Source of the DNA: Pseudomonas putida
Lineage (GTDB): Bacteria > Pseudomonadota > Gammaproteobacteria > Pseudomonadales > Pseudomonadaceae
DNA length: 64,000 nt
Direction: 5' to 3'
NCBI RefSeq assembly: GCF_001941965.1
Contig: NZ_MKZO01000079.1
Span: 1-64,000, forward strand
Every line of letters begins with the position of its first letter. Position 1 is the first letter of the stretch. Under the pieces are notes generated by a model. It had not been told where the DNA came from. It did not search any database and saw nothing but the letters and a program-made list of their open reading frames with translations. The translations under genes and the position numbers were made by a program. Shown in pieces: positions 1 to 7,321 of this stretch.

Positions 1-143
1 TCAAGCCAGGGTTTGGCTGGCGGTGTCAAGCGATGCGGTATAGGTAGTCAAAAGGGCTTCTCCCATGCACTGATTTGAGCGCTAATTATATGATATTTAT
101 GGATAATTTCCAAAGTTGATGACATTGGCGTGCGCCAAGGGCC

Positions 144-269
144 GTGAAGCGCTATGTAAACCCGCACACCAATGAGGTCGTTGAGACCAAAGGTGGTAAT
201 CACGCGACCCTGAAAGCCTGGAAGAGTGAGCATGGGTCTCAGGAAGTCGAAAGCTGGCTGCAGGCGTAA
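144..269 (+). pseudogene. C-terminal fragment of an MvaT/TurB-family H-NS-like silencer
   Basis: The 41 codons read VKRYVNPHTNEVVETKGG and continue to NHATLKAWKSEHGSQEVESWLQA. This is the C-terminal DNA-binding domain of the Pseudomonas MvaT family, which recognises AT-rich foreign DNA. The preceding residues GVRQGP are present but in another frame: one G is missing in the junction ccgtgaag at about 143, and a TGA closes the frame at 120-122. No oligomerisation domain is visible upstream. I read it as a decayed remnant of an island-borne mvaT-like gene that ends 3 bases before the next start. Confidence 0.7.
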
Positions 270-271
270 TC

Positions 272-970
272 ATGGAGTCTATTGAGATCAAGGATGTTCC
301 GGACTTCATCGATAGAGTTAGCCTCCAGGATCTGATTACTGGTGACTCGATATTTCGTGGTCAATCCAAGCAAGGCAACCTGCTGCCAGGGGTCGCAAGG
401 CATAATCCAAAGAAAGACTCTACTGCTGACGAGATCAAAACCCTGGATGAGTTTCGAAAGCACGGCCTGACTAAATTTCCGGGGTACATAGACGTCGACA
501 ATGAGTGGGATTTACTTGTCCTGGCTCAGCACTATGGTCTAAAAACCAGGCTCTTGGATTGGACTCATAATGCTTTAGCGGCGCTATGGTTTGCTTGTAG
601 CAGTCGTGGTGAGGGCGATGCATACGTTTACATGCTCGATGCCCACACTCTTATGCTTAAATCAATGGAGGGTAGTCCTTTCAAACAGGCTAAGACCAGG
701 GTGATAACCCCTAGCTTGAGCAACGACAGGATCATCGCTCAATCAGGTTGCTTTACGCTCCATATGTTCTCAAGCACTACAGACAGCTTTGTGCCATTAG
801 AGAAAAATAAGGTCATCAAAAAACATCTCACTGAATACGTCGTAAAGGGTAAAAAGAAGGTTGACTTTCTGATGACTCTTGAGCGCTGCGGCGTCTCTGC
901 GAAGTCTATCTACCCTGACATCAACGGGCTCTGTCAGTTTTTGAATTGGCGTGCACAAGGTTCGTATTAA
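272..970 (+). CDS. FRG-domain protein
   Basis: This 232 aa protein has the FRG domain that gives the family its name: IFRGQ at about residue 27, and AQHYGLKTRLLDWTHNALAAL at about residues 87-107, the most conserved block of the family. FRG proteins are soluble, of uncertain biochemical function, and are frequent in phage-defence and other accessory loci. The ATG start lies 3 bases after the mvaT remnant. The protein has no signal peptide or membrane segment. It leads a run of seven same-strand genes to 4,056, although 62 bases separate it from the next one. The domain call is firm; the role is unknown. Confidence 0.8.
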   Translation: MESIEIKDVPDFIDRVSLQDLITGDSIFRGQSKQGNLLPGVARHNPKKDSTADEIKTLDEFRKHGLTKFPGYIDVDNEWDLLVLAQHYGLKTRLLDWTHNALAALWFACSSRGEGDAYVYMLDAHTLMLKSMEGSPFKQAKTRVITPSLSNDRIIAQSGCFTLHMFSSTTDSFVPLEKNKVIKKHLTEYVVKGKKKVDFLMTLERCGVSAKSIYPDINGLCQFLNWRAQGSY

Positions 971-1032
971 GTGTTGCGCTCTCTTTTGCTCCATCTGCAT
1001 TATAGAGATGAGAACAATAAGAGAGCGCAATA

Positions 1033-1293
1033 ATGGACATCCGAGCAGCGATCGTCGAAGCCAATACCATCAACATTATTCAGTCAGGTAGCCACGCAAT
1101 CCTCAAAAAGCAGGCCGAGGTCGAGGAGTTTTGTCAGGCCGAGTGCATCCGGCTTGTCGAAGAGGCGGTACGCCTGGGGTCTACGAAAGCCTCGAAGCAC
1201 CCGCACCTGAATGAGCTTCCGCTATGGCAGTACATCTGCGCACTCGCCTGTGAAAACGAGTTCTACCGCGCCCTGGAGCGCACAGCGCCCTAG
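1033..1293 (+). CDS. hypothetical 86 aa protein
   Basis: I do not recognise this protein. It is small and largely helical in appearance, with a charged middle (KKQAEVEEFCQAE) and a tryptophan-containing C-terminal part (LPLWQYICALACENEF). It has no membrane segment and no known motif. The start ATG follows a purine-rich stretch (agagagcgcaata). It lies in the same direction as the FRG gene and the following cluster. Confidence 0.55.
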   Translation: MDIRAAIVEANTINIIQSGSHAILKKQAEVEEFCQAECIRLVEEAVRLGSTKASKHPHLNELPLWQYICALACENEFYRALERTAP

Positions 1294-1385
1294 CTGAAGC
1301 AAGCCCGGCACCCCCGCTGGGCCTTGACATTCCTCACTCTGATTGCCAATCTGTCAATAACTGCCATGATATGAAGGGTCGGCAT

Positions 1386-2201
1386 ATGCTCACGTTCATC
1401 ACACCCCGCGACCGCCTGCTGCTCCGTTTTTTGAAGCCAAAAGTCGCGGCGTGGAGGTGGTTTGCAAAGGCCAAGGGATTGGTAGGCATCTCTGCTGAGA
1501 GCCACGAGTTCCTGGAGCGCGCTATGAACGAGCAAATCGAGAACTACGACAGTTACTCGATGATTGGTGGGTTCAAGTTCCAAGATGGCCAATATTTGCT
1601 TAAGCTGCAAACAGCGGATGGCATTGTAAATCGCTATTGTTCGTCGCTTCTCGAAGTCGCGGTGATTGTGAGTTTCAAATTCAAAGTGTGGAAAGGGCCT
1701 GTTCTCAGTCTCACTCCGCCGTTTTCTACAGCAGCGCTTAATGCCACGAGCCCCAGTGACTTTATTTCAAGACTTCTAGGGCTGCTGAGAGAAGAACGGT
1801 TAGATAAGCTTCGTCGTCTCTGGCTCGTTTATCTAACTACTGAGCGAGATAGCGATGCATCTAGGCTTTCGCAGGTCAAGTGCATTACGGGTATTCTGTC
1901 TGGTAATTATGCGGCAGTACACTCAGAAGTGGATGTCGGCGAGAAATATTCTGCTGACTTGGTAAGTCTAGGAATCGACAAGAAACAGGCATACGACGAT
2001 ATCTTCGATTTGATGCACCCTCTAATTTTGAAAGAGCTGCAATTGGACAGGCCCCATGCTTATCACTTGTATTCGATTTGTGAAAGTGAGGATGAGCTAC
2101 GTCGACTATTAAGTGGGGACATGGGTTTTCTTCGCGGCAGAATGGCAATGATGTGCGCTGAACAGCGGGAATATATGTTTGGCTCGGAGCTGGGCTTATG
2201 A
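1386..2201 (+). CDS. hypothetical protein, first of a translationally coupled cluster
   Basis: A protein of about 271 aa that I cannot assign. The ATG at 1386 is preferred over 1371 because AAGGG lies 7 bases upstream of it. The C-terminal 55 residues (CESEDELRRLL, then F and MFGSELG) resemble by eye the end of the protein at 2595-3248 (CQTDTECDKFL, YLTGADLGN), which suggests the two share a domain. No signal peptide, transmembrane helix or catalytic motif is evident. The TGA overlaps the ATG of the next gene (ATGA), so the two are probably translated together. Confidence 0.6.
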   Translation: MLTFITPRDRLLLRFLKPKVAAWRWFAKAKGLVGISAESHEFLERAMNEQIENYDSYSMIGGFKFQDGQYLLKLQTADGIVNRYCSSLLEVAVIVSFKFKVWKGPVLSLTPPFSTAALNATSPSDFISRLLGLLREERLDKLRRLWLVYLTTERDSDASRLSQVKCITGILSGNYAAVHSEVDVGEKYSADLVSLGIDKKQAYDDIFDLMHPLILKELQLDRPHAYHLYSICESEDELRRLLSGDMGFLRGRMAMMCAEQREYMFGSELGL

Positions 2202-2614
2202 TGTACCTGCAAAACATCATCAAATTCTGTTCTCCAGCCACGATCCGTTTCGATGGTGGAAAATACTACTTCGATGAGTGCGAGTTTGCCACTTTCATTG
2301 AGTTCTTTGATTATGTCGCTCAGGTTTACTCGTTCTCTGAGGCGACAGTTAATGTGGACTGGGAGTTTGAATGCCTAAGCAGCATCGCTCACAGTATTTC
2401 GGACGAGCAAACAAACATTGATGAGGTTGAGTTTCTCTGGCATCTGCTAAACACCGTTTTCTTCGACGACCTGGGCCGCAATGAAGCCTTAGATATGATT
2501 ATGGCCAAACTGTACTGGTCTCTTAATAATAGCGATGTCGACGCAGCCTGCAACGCCCTCACTGCCTACGCTCAACAAGCTAGAGGGGGTGAGAATGCGG
2601 CTGTCGTTAGTTAG
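2198..2614 (+). CDS. hypothetical acidic 138 aa protein
   Basis: Unrecognised protein rich in Asp, Glu, Phe and Tyr. The start overlaps the previous stop by 4 bases, with GGAG 8 bases upstream. Its first third (YLQ, then DGGKYYFDE and a phenylalanine-rich helix) loosely resembles the start of the next protein (YLQW, EDGYVIYE). The two may be diverged relatives; this is an impression by eye only. The 3' end overlaps the next gene by 20 bases. Confidence 0.55.
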   Translation: MMYLQNIIKFCSPATIRFDGGKYYFDECEFATFIEFFDYVAQVYSFSEATVNVDWEFECLSSIAHSISDEQTNIDEVEFLWHLLNTVFFDDLGRNEALDMIMAKLYWSLNNSDVDAACNALTAYAQQARGGENAAVVS

Positions 2615-3248
2615 ATATTTGCAGTGGGTATTCCCAGTGTTGCTTAGATCCGAAGATGGCTATGTAATCTACGAGCGACAGAAGTACAGGTCTGAGCGCG
2701 ATCTGATTGTTGCTTTGTACTCAAACTTCTTGGCTTTGCCGGAAAGTTATTATCGTGAGCGTGGTTTTGATAAAGTCTGGGACTTGGTTGATACCGTTGC
2801 GGATGAGGATCTTCTCTATCATAAGCTGGGGAATGAGGTTGCGGGGATTGCTTGGGAGCAGGGGTTCGTTTCTAGACTAGACAAGATTCTAATTGTCAAC
2901 GAAAATGCGGCAGATGAGTATTATTGGGGAGTGTCGGTTAAGAATGAACTGGCCCTCATGAAATTTGCCCTGAAGTACATGGGCAGGTTTGCAGATATGA
3001 TTTATGGAGGAAGTATGAAGTCGCTCATTCAGAGCTTTCATGATAAGAAGCGCGAAGAATTCATTCGCCGCTATCGCCTAGTTAATCCGGAGCGCGCGGA
3101 TATCCTTGATGAATGCCAGACTGATACTGAGTGCGACAAATTCTTGAAGAATGATAAGGATTTTATGCAGGTTCTTCGTCGACGGCTAATGGCTGTTGGA
3201 AAGTTTGACTCGATTGACTATCTTACAGGCGCTGATTTGGGTAATTGA
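2595..3248 (+). CDS. hypothetical 217 aa protein, paralogous C-terminus to the gene at 1386
   Basis: The start at 2595 (MRLSLVRYLQW) is chosen over 2535 because GAGGGGGTGAG precedes it, and the longer version would overlap the upstream gene by 80 bases. The protein is charged and soluble. Its last 50 residues (ERADILDECQTDTECDKFL, then YLTGADLGN) parallel the end of the protein at 1386-2201. I know no family for it. Confidence 0.55.
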   Translation: MRLSLVRYLQWVFPVLLRSEDGYVIYERQKYRSERDLIVALYSNFLALPESYYRERGFDKVWDLVDTVADEDLLYHKLGNEVAGIAWEQGFVSRLDKILIVNENAADEYYWGVSVKNELALMKFALKYMGRFADMIYGGSMKSLIQSFHDKKREEFIRRYRLVNPERADILDECQTDTECDKFLKNDKDFMQVLRRRLMAVGKFDSIDYLTGADLGN

Positions 3249-3355
3249 TTTGGTTAAGAAAAACTGAATTGAATTTTGATGCAGAGTGGGCGCTGGAGTT
3301 TAATGACCAGATGCCCATGCGTGGGAGATTCTGGCTCAGATCAAGGGGGAATGAC

Positions 3356-3748
3356 ATGTCCGATCAAGCAGCTGATGTAGTACTTCAACACTTCATATCG
3401 CGCAACCTCCGGGGCCTGCAATCCATCCGTCATCATCTTGACAAGCACGAACTAAAGGCAGGGGCGGCGCAGCTCTTGGCCGATATTGCAGATCATCTCG
3501 ATGCCCATGGATTTGATGGCAAGAAAAAGCCGTTGGGCGATGAGTATCGCGACCTGCTGCTGGAGCTTGCGACAATACTTGGGCCAATGCCGGTACTACT
3601 GGGGACTCAGCGTGGTGCACCTATTTGTGGTGATTATGAGCTTGTGCGCTGCCTGCTGAACCAGCTCCAGGAACATCAGGACGAGCTTATCATCGAGCAA
3701 ATACCAGCGGCACTGATGAACTCCCAGTTCATATCGGGATGTTGCTAG
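3356..3748 (+). CDS. hypothetical 130 aa protein
   Basis: The start at 3356 (MSDQAADVVLQHF) has AAGGGGGA 5 bases upstream. The same frame is open back to a TTG at 3245 that overlaps the preceding stop, so a longer form is possible. The sequence is helical (LRGLQSIRHHLDKHELKAG; DEYRDLLLELATIL) without recognised motifs. The last 10 bases overlap the next start. The protein ends abruptly in GCC-stop, so this and the next frame could be one gene split by a frameshift. Confidence 0.5.
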   Translation: MSDQAADVVLQHFISRNLRGLQSIRHHLDKHELKAGAAQLLADIADHLDAHGFDGKKKPLGDEYRDLLLELATILGPMPVLLGTQRGAPICGDYELVRCLLNQLQEHQDELIIEQIPAALMNSQFISGCC

Positions 3749-4056
3749 TCTGGTTTTATCTGCACAAGCTGCCAGCAGGTCGAAAGCCTGAGCGCAAACT
3801 GACAGCCATGGAGTTATACAAGGCTTTTGAGGCATTGGATGAAGTACTCCCGTTCCAGAGCCAAGGCGATGAAGAGAGAGCAGCGCTGGATCTAATGCGA
3901 CTACTGAGTGAGACTGGCTATGTTCATAACATTCTGTATCGAGCGCAAGCGGGCCGCTTTACTCCTTGCCAGTCTTTCTATAAAAAATTGTGCCTGCTAG
4001 AACCGCATGAGCTGTATAACCTCAGCCTGTTTCACACCGGAAGACATGGTCAATAG
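3739..4056 (+). CDS. hypothetical 105 aa protein, last gene of the cluster
   Basis: The protein begins MLLVWFYLHKLPAGRK and continues with helical, charged sequence (ELYKAFEALDEVLPF; LDLMRLLSETGYVHNILY). The ATG lies inside the end of the previous gene (overlap 3739-3748). No ribosome binding site is obvious, so coupling or a frameshifted fusion with the previous gene are both possible. Function unknown. Confidence 0.5.
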   Translation: MLLVWFYLHKLPAGRKPERKLTAMELYKAFEALDEVLPFQSQGDEERAALDLMRLLSETGYVHNILYRAQAGRFTPCQSFYKKLCLLEPHELYNLSLFHTGRHGQ

Positions 4057-4250
4057 TTAGCATTCATTCCCCCGCGTGTGTTGGGAGAAAGCCAATAAAA
4101 GCAGCCTAGCTGCACGCCGAGATGGCTTTCAAGCGTAGAGATCGCGCGGGTCACAGCAGCAGGAGAGATATCCAGCAGCCTGGCTGCTGCTGCAAAACTT
4201 CTTTGCTCGCCAACTGCGGCGAACACCTGCATGAGATGAAACTGATCCAT
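4050..4250 (-). pseudogene. truncated LysR-family regulator (helix-turn-helix only)
   Basis: From the ATG at 4250 the frame reads MDQFHLMQVFAAVGEQRSF, then AAAARLLDISPAAVTRAIS and TLESHLGVQL. This is a textbook LysR N-terminal winged helix-turn-helix. Homology stops at about 4107, where LLxRTTR would follow. The remaining 18 residues are unrelated and a stop ends the frame at 4050. The cut therefore falls at a recombination junction between the upstream unknown cluster and this fragment. Confidence 0.75.
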
Positions 4251-4453
4251 AGCTTCGGGCAGCCTCTCTACCGCTGTCTGCAATACAGACTACAGGGCCA
4301 GGGGCTTCGGAGTCACCGAATTAGCAGTTGTAGCTCAGTCGATGGAGGTGGAGGTACACCAACCCTGAGTTCTCCGTCCGCTTCTGTGGTCACTGACAGA
4401 TCGGGCGTTCCAGGGCCCCTTTCTTTCAGGTGATTTCAATAAAAGCCATAATA

Positions 4454-4469
4454 TGTTTCACGTGGAACA
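4454..4469. promoter_or_regulatory. parS-like palindrome
   Basis: TGTTTCACGTGGAACA is a 16-base palindrome with a single mismatched pair. It matches both the Bacillus-type (TGTTTCACGTG) and Pseudomonas-type (CACGTGGAACA) halves of the ParB binding site parS. It stands in a gene-free stretch between the LysR fragment and the XRE regulator gene. No parA or parB gene is present in the window, so chromosomal ParB would be the likely binder. Confidence 0.5.
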
Positions 4470-4542
4470 TGGCACCTTTTTGAGAAAAACGATTATCCGA
4501 GTATTGCGGGTGATGCGAGATGCCTTTTTCACGGCTGCCCAG

Positions 4543-4995
4543 TCAGGAGCGGTGCCAATGACGGCCCACGGTCGATGTAGAAAGGTTGAGAGCCCGGGCT
4601 ATCTCGGCTTGACTCAGTCCATCGGCTTTCAATGCCTGGACGGCCTTTGTGGTTTCCACACCTTTGGCCACTTGGGGATGTAGTGGCCCGTCTTGGTCGA
4701 TTGGGATCTGGCAGTCCAGAAGCTCCAGTCGCTCTAGCTCTTCGGTTGCCTCCTTTAACATCTCTCGGGCTGAGCCACTCCTTTTAGCCCCATGCACCAA
4801 TGCCAGCACTGCCAAAGGGCCGATCTCTAAGGCCTCCGCCAATGCTTCATTGGTTTCGATGGTCACTGCACTCTCGGCGTGCTCTAGACGGCTGATGTAA
4901 GACGCATCCACCGTGCGTGCCAGCTCCAGTTGGTTCAACCCTTTTCTTTCTCTCAAGAAACGGAGCGTGTTGGCATAGGCTCTGCGCAGCTGCAT
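4543..4995 (-). CDS. XRE-family transcriptional regulator with two helix-turn-helix regions
   Basis: A 150 aa protein. Residues 5-60 (LRFLRERKGLNQLELARTV, ASYISRLEHAES) form a Cro/CI-type helix-turn-helix. The C-terminal 40 residues (ALKADGLSQAEIARALNLST, then VGRHW) form a second, resolvase-like helix-turn-helix. An acidic helical linker lies between them. It probably binds DNA as a regulator of island genes. The start at 4995 has only a weak upstream purine run (AAAAGGAGAC lies farther away). The next gene to the right is divergent, so they share an intergenic region of about 290 bases. Confidence 0.8.
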   Translation of the reverse strand: MQLRRAYANTLRFLRERKGLNQLELARTVDASYISRLEHAESAVTIETNEALAEALEIGPLAVLALVHGAKRSGSAREMLKEATEELERLELLDCQIPIDQDGPLHPQVAKGVETTKAVQALKADGLSQAEIARALNLSTSTVGRHWHRS

Positions 4996-5287
4996 CTACT
5001 GAATCCCGTAAAAGGAGACGGTATGCCGCGATTGATATGTCCCTCACAAATGCATATAGTCAATTGATAGGGTATTCGGCTTTCGCCTGAGCTTTTGAAG
5101 CGCCTGCCTGGGGAGGGGCTCCATGTCTGTGTTCCAGGCGAAAGAGGTCGCTGTGGTCTGGGGCTGCCTCCTGGTCTTGGCTGGCGAGCCAGCCTTCACG
5201 AGCAAGCATTAGGGCATTAGAGACCTTGGTGCTGCTGCCCACAAGCTTCCCCCGTATGCAGGAAGTATTTAAGAGGAAGGATGCAGC

Positions 5288-5782
5288 ATGTCACAAATGC
5301 GTAAAGTTGTAGCGATCGTCAGGAACTATCAGGAAAGAATTTCGGGTGAGTCTGCGGCACGCTACACCCGCGTACGGCTTGAAGATGAGTCTGGCAAGAC
5401 ATACTACATTAAGCGCTTGGTAGTCCCTGACTATCTGGCTAGAAAAGGGGCCTTCAGTAATGATGTGTCACGGACGTGGTATGTTAAGAGTGTTGATAAG
5501 CACACTGTTGTCATCGTTGGGTATGAAGACAGTTTTGGAAAGTTCTTCTACGACCTTGACGAAGTAAAGACCCTTTCCAAGGGCGCCAAGGTGCAGGGCT
5601 TTATTTATGCTATTGCTGCTGTGCCGGCGCCCATAATCGTCGCTGTAGCGACTTATGGTCTTGGGCTTCTGTTGATGCCGCTCTTCGTCTATCAGGCTTA
5701 TAAGTTCCTCTTCAAAGTTCCTTCCATTCTTAGCCAAGCGACGCTAAAGAAGGATTTTCAGAATTTTGGAATCAGCATTTAA
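5288..5782 (+). CDS. hypothetical membrane-anchored 164 aa protein
   Basis: The ATG has a strong upstream site (GAGGAAGG). Residues 1-100 are soluble, with alternating beta-like strands (KVVAIVRNYQERISG; RTWYVKSVDKHTVVIVGYED). Residues about 105-140 are hydrophobic (VQGFIYAIAAVPAPIIVAV, then GLGLLLMPLFVY) and would form one or two membrane helices near the C-terminus. It is not a family I recognise. It ends facing the nuclease gene, with a strong hairpin between them. Confidence 0.65.
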   Translation: MSQMRKVVAIVRNYQERISGESAARYTRVRLEDESGKTYYIKRLVVPDYLARKGAFSNDVSRTWYVKSVDKHTVVIVGYEDSFGKFFYDLDEVKTLSKGAKVQGFIYAIAAVPAPIIVAVATYGLGLLLMPLFVYQAYKFLFKVPSILSQATLKKDFQNFGISI

Positions 5783-5832
5783 TATTCAAGCTGAAGTGTC
5801 GCAGGCTTGTTCGAGAGGCGGGCTGTCCTAGC

Positions 5833-5869
5833 GTCAACCCTACGCGCCATTGGGATGCGTAGGGTTGAC
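5833..5869. terminator. perfect 13-bp inverted repeat between convergent genes
   Basis: GTCAACCCTACGC and its exact complement GCGTAGGGTTGAC are separated by 11 bases. The hairpin sits between two converging genes (stops at 5782 and 5899). It has no T-run, so bidirectional transcript-end function is inferred from position only. Confidence 0.55.
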
Positions 5870-5898
5870 ACCATTCTCATAGTTGTTAAACCGTCCTG

Positions 5899-6858
5899 TT
5901 AACTCAAGATTTCCAGGAACGGTTTCTTGTCGATCATTGCTGCTTGAGACTTTTTCTTTAAAAGCTCGATTAAATCGCCTTGGTTCTGCAGCAAGCTCAC
6001 TATTTCTTCTAGGGTGCACAGAAAGTTGGTTCTGTGATTGAGGAACTCTGCACACTGACTGATCACGGCCTGCGTGTACCTGCTGTTTGAAATGAAGACG
6101 CCCGACACATTTGCCCGGTTCATCACCCTGACCAGGTGTGGCCCGAAGTCGCCTACACCCACAGGGTCTTTAAGCCACTTCATTTCTACTAGGTGAATGG
6201 CGCCCGAGAGTTCAATGACGCCGTCGATTTGCTCCAGCACGATTGCGTTGTCCGGTGCCCTGCGGACGAAGTTCTCTCTCACATGGATGCCGTAAGCTCG
6301 GAAGAGATCATTCAGCACCCCCTCCAGGCGTCGGCCTCGTTCTTGCGGTTGGTCGTCCATACCGAAGAGGGCGAAGAGGCGGTTCTTAATGTCCTCGACC
6401 TCGTTGCGCTTGCGCGCGGCCTCCAGCTGGGCTGCACGGTGTGTTGCTTGTGCTTGATCGCGTTCAGCCTCTCGCTCCTGCTGCATCCTGGTAAATGCAT
6501 CTTTTTTGTTTACGGCTTCACGCACGCTGGCTACCAGGCCCCTGGCTTCGAGACGGTCGTCTGGCCAGCAAGATTCGAAATCCTCAAATTCGACGACCCG
6601 ACGGATCACCCCGCGACGTGGGCCTAAACCGCTATCACCACGCTGATTCAAACGTGTCAGCACGGTGCGCACAATCTCGTACTTCTTGATCGAGTCTGGC
6701 GTGGTTTTCACCGTTGCGCTGACGGCTGCCAAATCCTCCTCAGTGACCCCGGCGCCCTGGAAAAACAGGATGACGGATTGCTTGGACTTGACCAGTTTCG
6801 GGATGGTATTGATCAGCAGTTCCAAGAGGTCTGCCGGGTAGTGAAATTGCTCAGCCAT
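5899..6858 (-). CDS. Mrr-like restriction endonuclease-fold protein
   Basis: The 319 aa version starts at MAEQFHYPADLLELLINTIP; the frame stays open farther upstream, but that part is arginine-rich and not protein-like. Residues about 125-175 form a charged coiled coil (EREAERDQAQATHRAAQLEA). The C-terminal half has the layout of a PD-(D/E)xK nuclease of the Mrr type: RRLEGVLNDLFRAYGI, then a strand with QIDGVIEL and HLVEMKWLKDPV (D and E-x-K). FISNSRYTQAVI follows, as in Mrr proteins. It is likely a DNA-cutting defence protein. It is transcribed away from the membrane-protein gene at 7322. Confidence 0.7.
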   Translation of the reverse strand: MAEQFHYPADLLELLINTIPKLVKSKQSVILFFQGAGVTEEDLAAVSATVKTTPDSIKKYEIVRTVLTRLNQRGDSGLGPRRGVIRRVVEFEDFESCWPDDRLEARGLVASVREAVNKKDAFTRMQQEREAERDQAQATHRAAQLEAARKRNEVEDIKNRLFALFGMDDQPQERGRRLEGVLNDLFRAYGIHVRENFVRRAPDNAIVLEQIDGVIELSGAIHLVEMKWLKDPVGVGDFGPHLVRVMNRANVSGVFISNSRYTQAVISQCAEFLNHRTNFLCTLEEIVSLLQNQGDLIELLKKKSQAAMIDKKPFLEILS

Positions 6859-7321
6859 GAACGCACTCGTTTTCCGTAACCTTTCCGATGGCTCACGCAA
6901 GGCGAGCCCGCTGCGCTGGTCATCATGGCCGTAGATGGTCGGAAGGTAAATCCCGGCGCAGGGTAGTGGCGACGTTTGCCAGTTCATCTGACGTGGTTGG
7001 GCTACGTGACTAAGGGCAACGTAATCTCTTTCGGCACGTGCAAGCCCTCGACGTAGCCTTCGTCTCATGATGCTGCGGCTCAGCAGAGGGACAAAGCGAG
7101 TGGTACAGCTACTCTCAGCTTCAGATTTCAACCTGGCGGCTGGAGTGCGCTCCCGCCGAGTGTGCATGTGCTTGATTCTCGCTATGCACACGACCGGCGT
7201 TGATGTTCTGGGAGCTGACCAGTCGGGTAATTCCGGTGCCTTGGAGACAAAACTGGATCTGGCATCGATAATCGCGCGTCTTGCGCGCGTGCGGTGTTTT
7301 TATGTTTGGGGAGTCGAAGGA
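6859..7321. other. 463-base divergent intergenic region
   Basis: The region separates the minus-strand nuclease gene from the plus-strand membrane protein gene and must hold both promoters. Open frames crossing it on both strands have arginine- and cysteine-rich translations and no recognisable protein. The short run gcgcgtcttgcgcgcg near 7275 is a small inverted repeat. I see nothing else that can be supported. Confidence 0.5.

Noticed and set aside
4330..4350. tRNA-like D-arm sequence (gttgtagctcagtcgatgg)
   Set aside because: No matching acceptor stem, anticodon arm or T-arm follows within tRNA distance.
5060..5242. 60-codon minus-strand frame between the XRE gene and the membrane-anchored gene
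   Set aside because: No ribosome site or motif; the space is better explained as the divergent promoter region.
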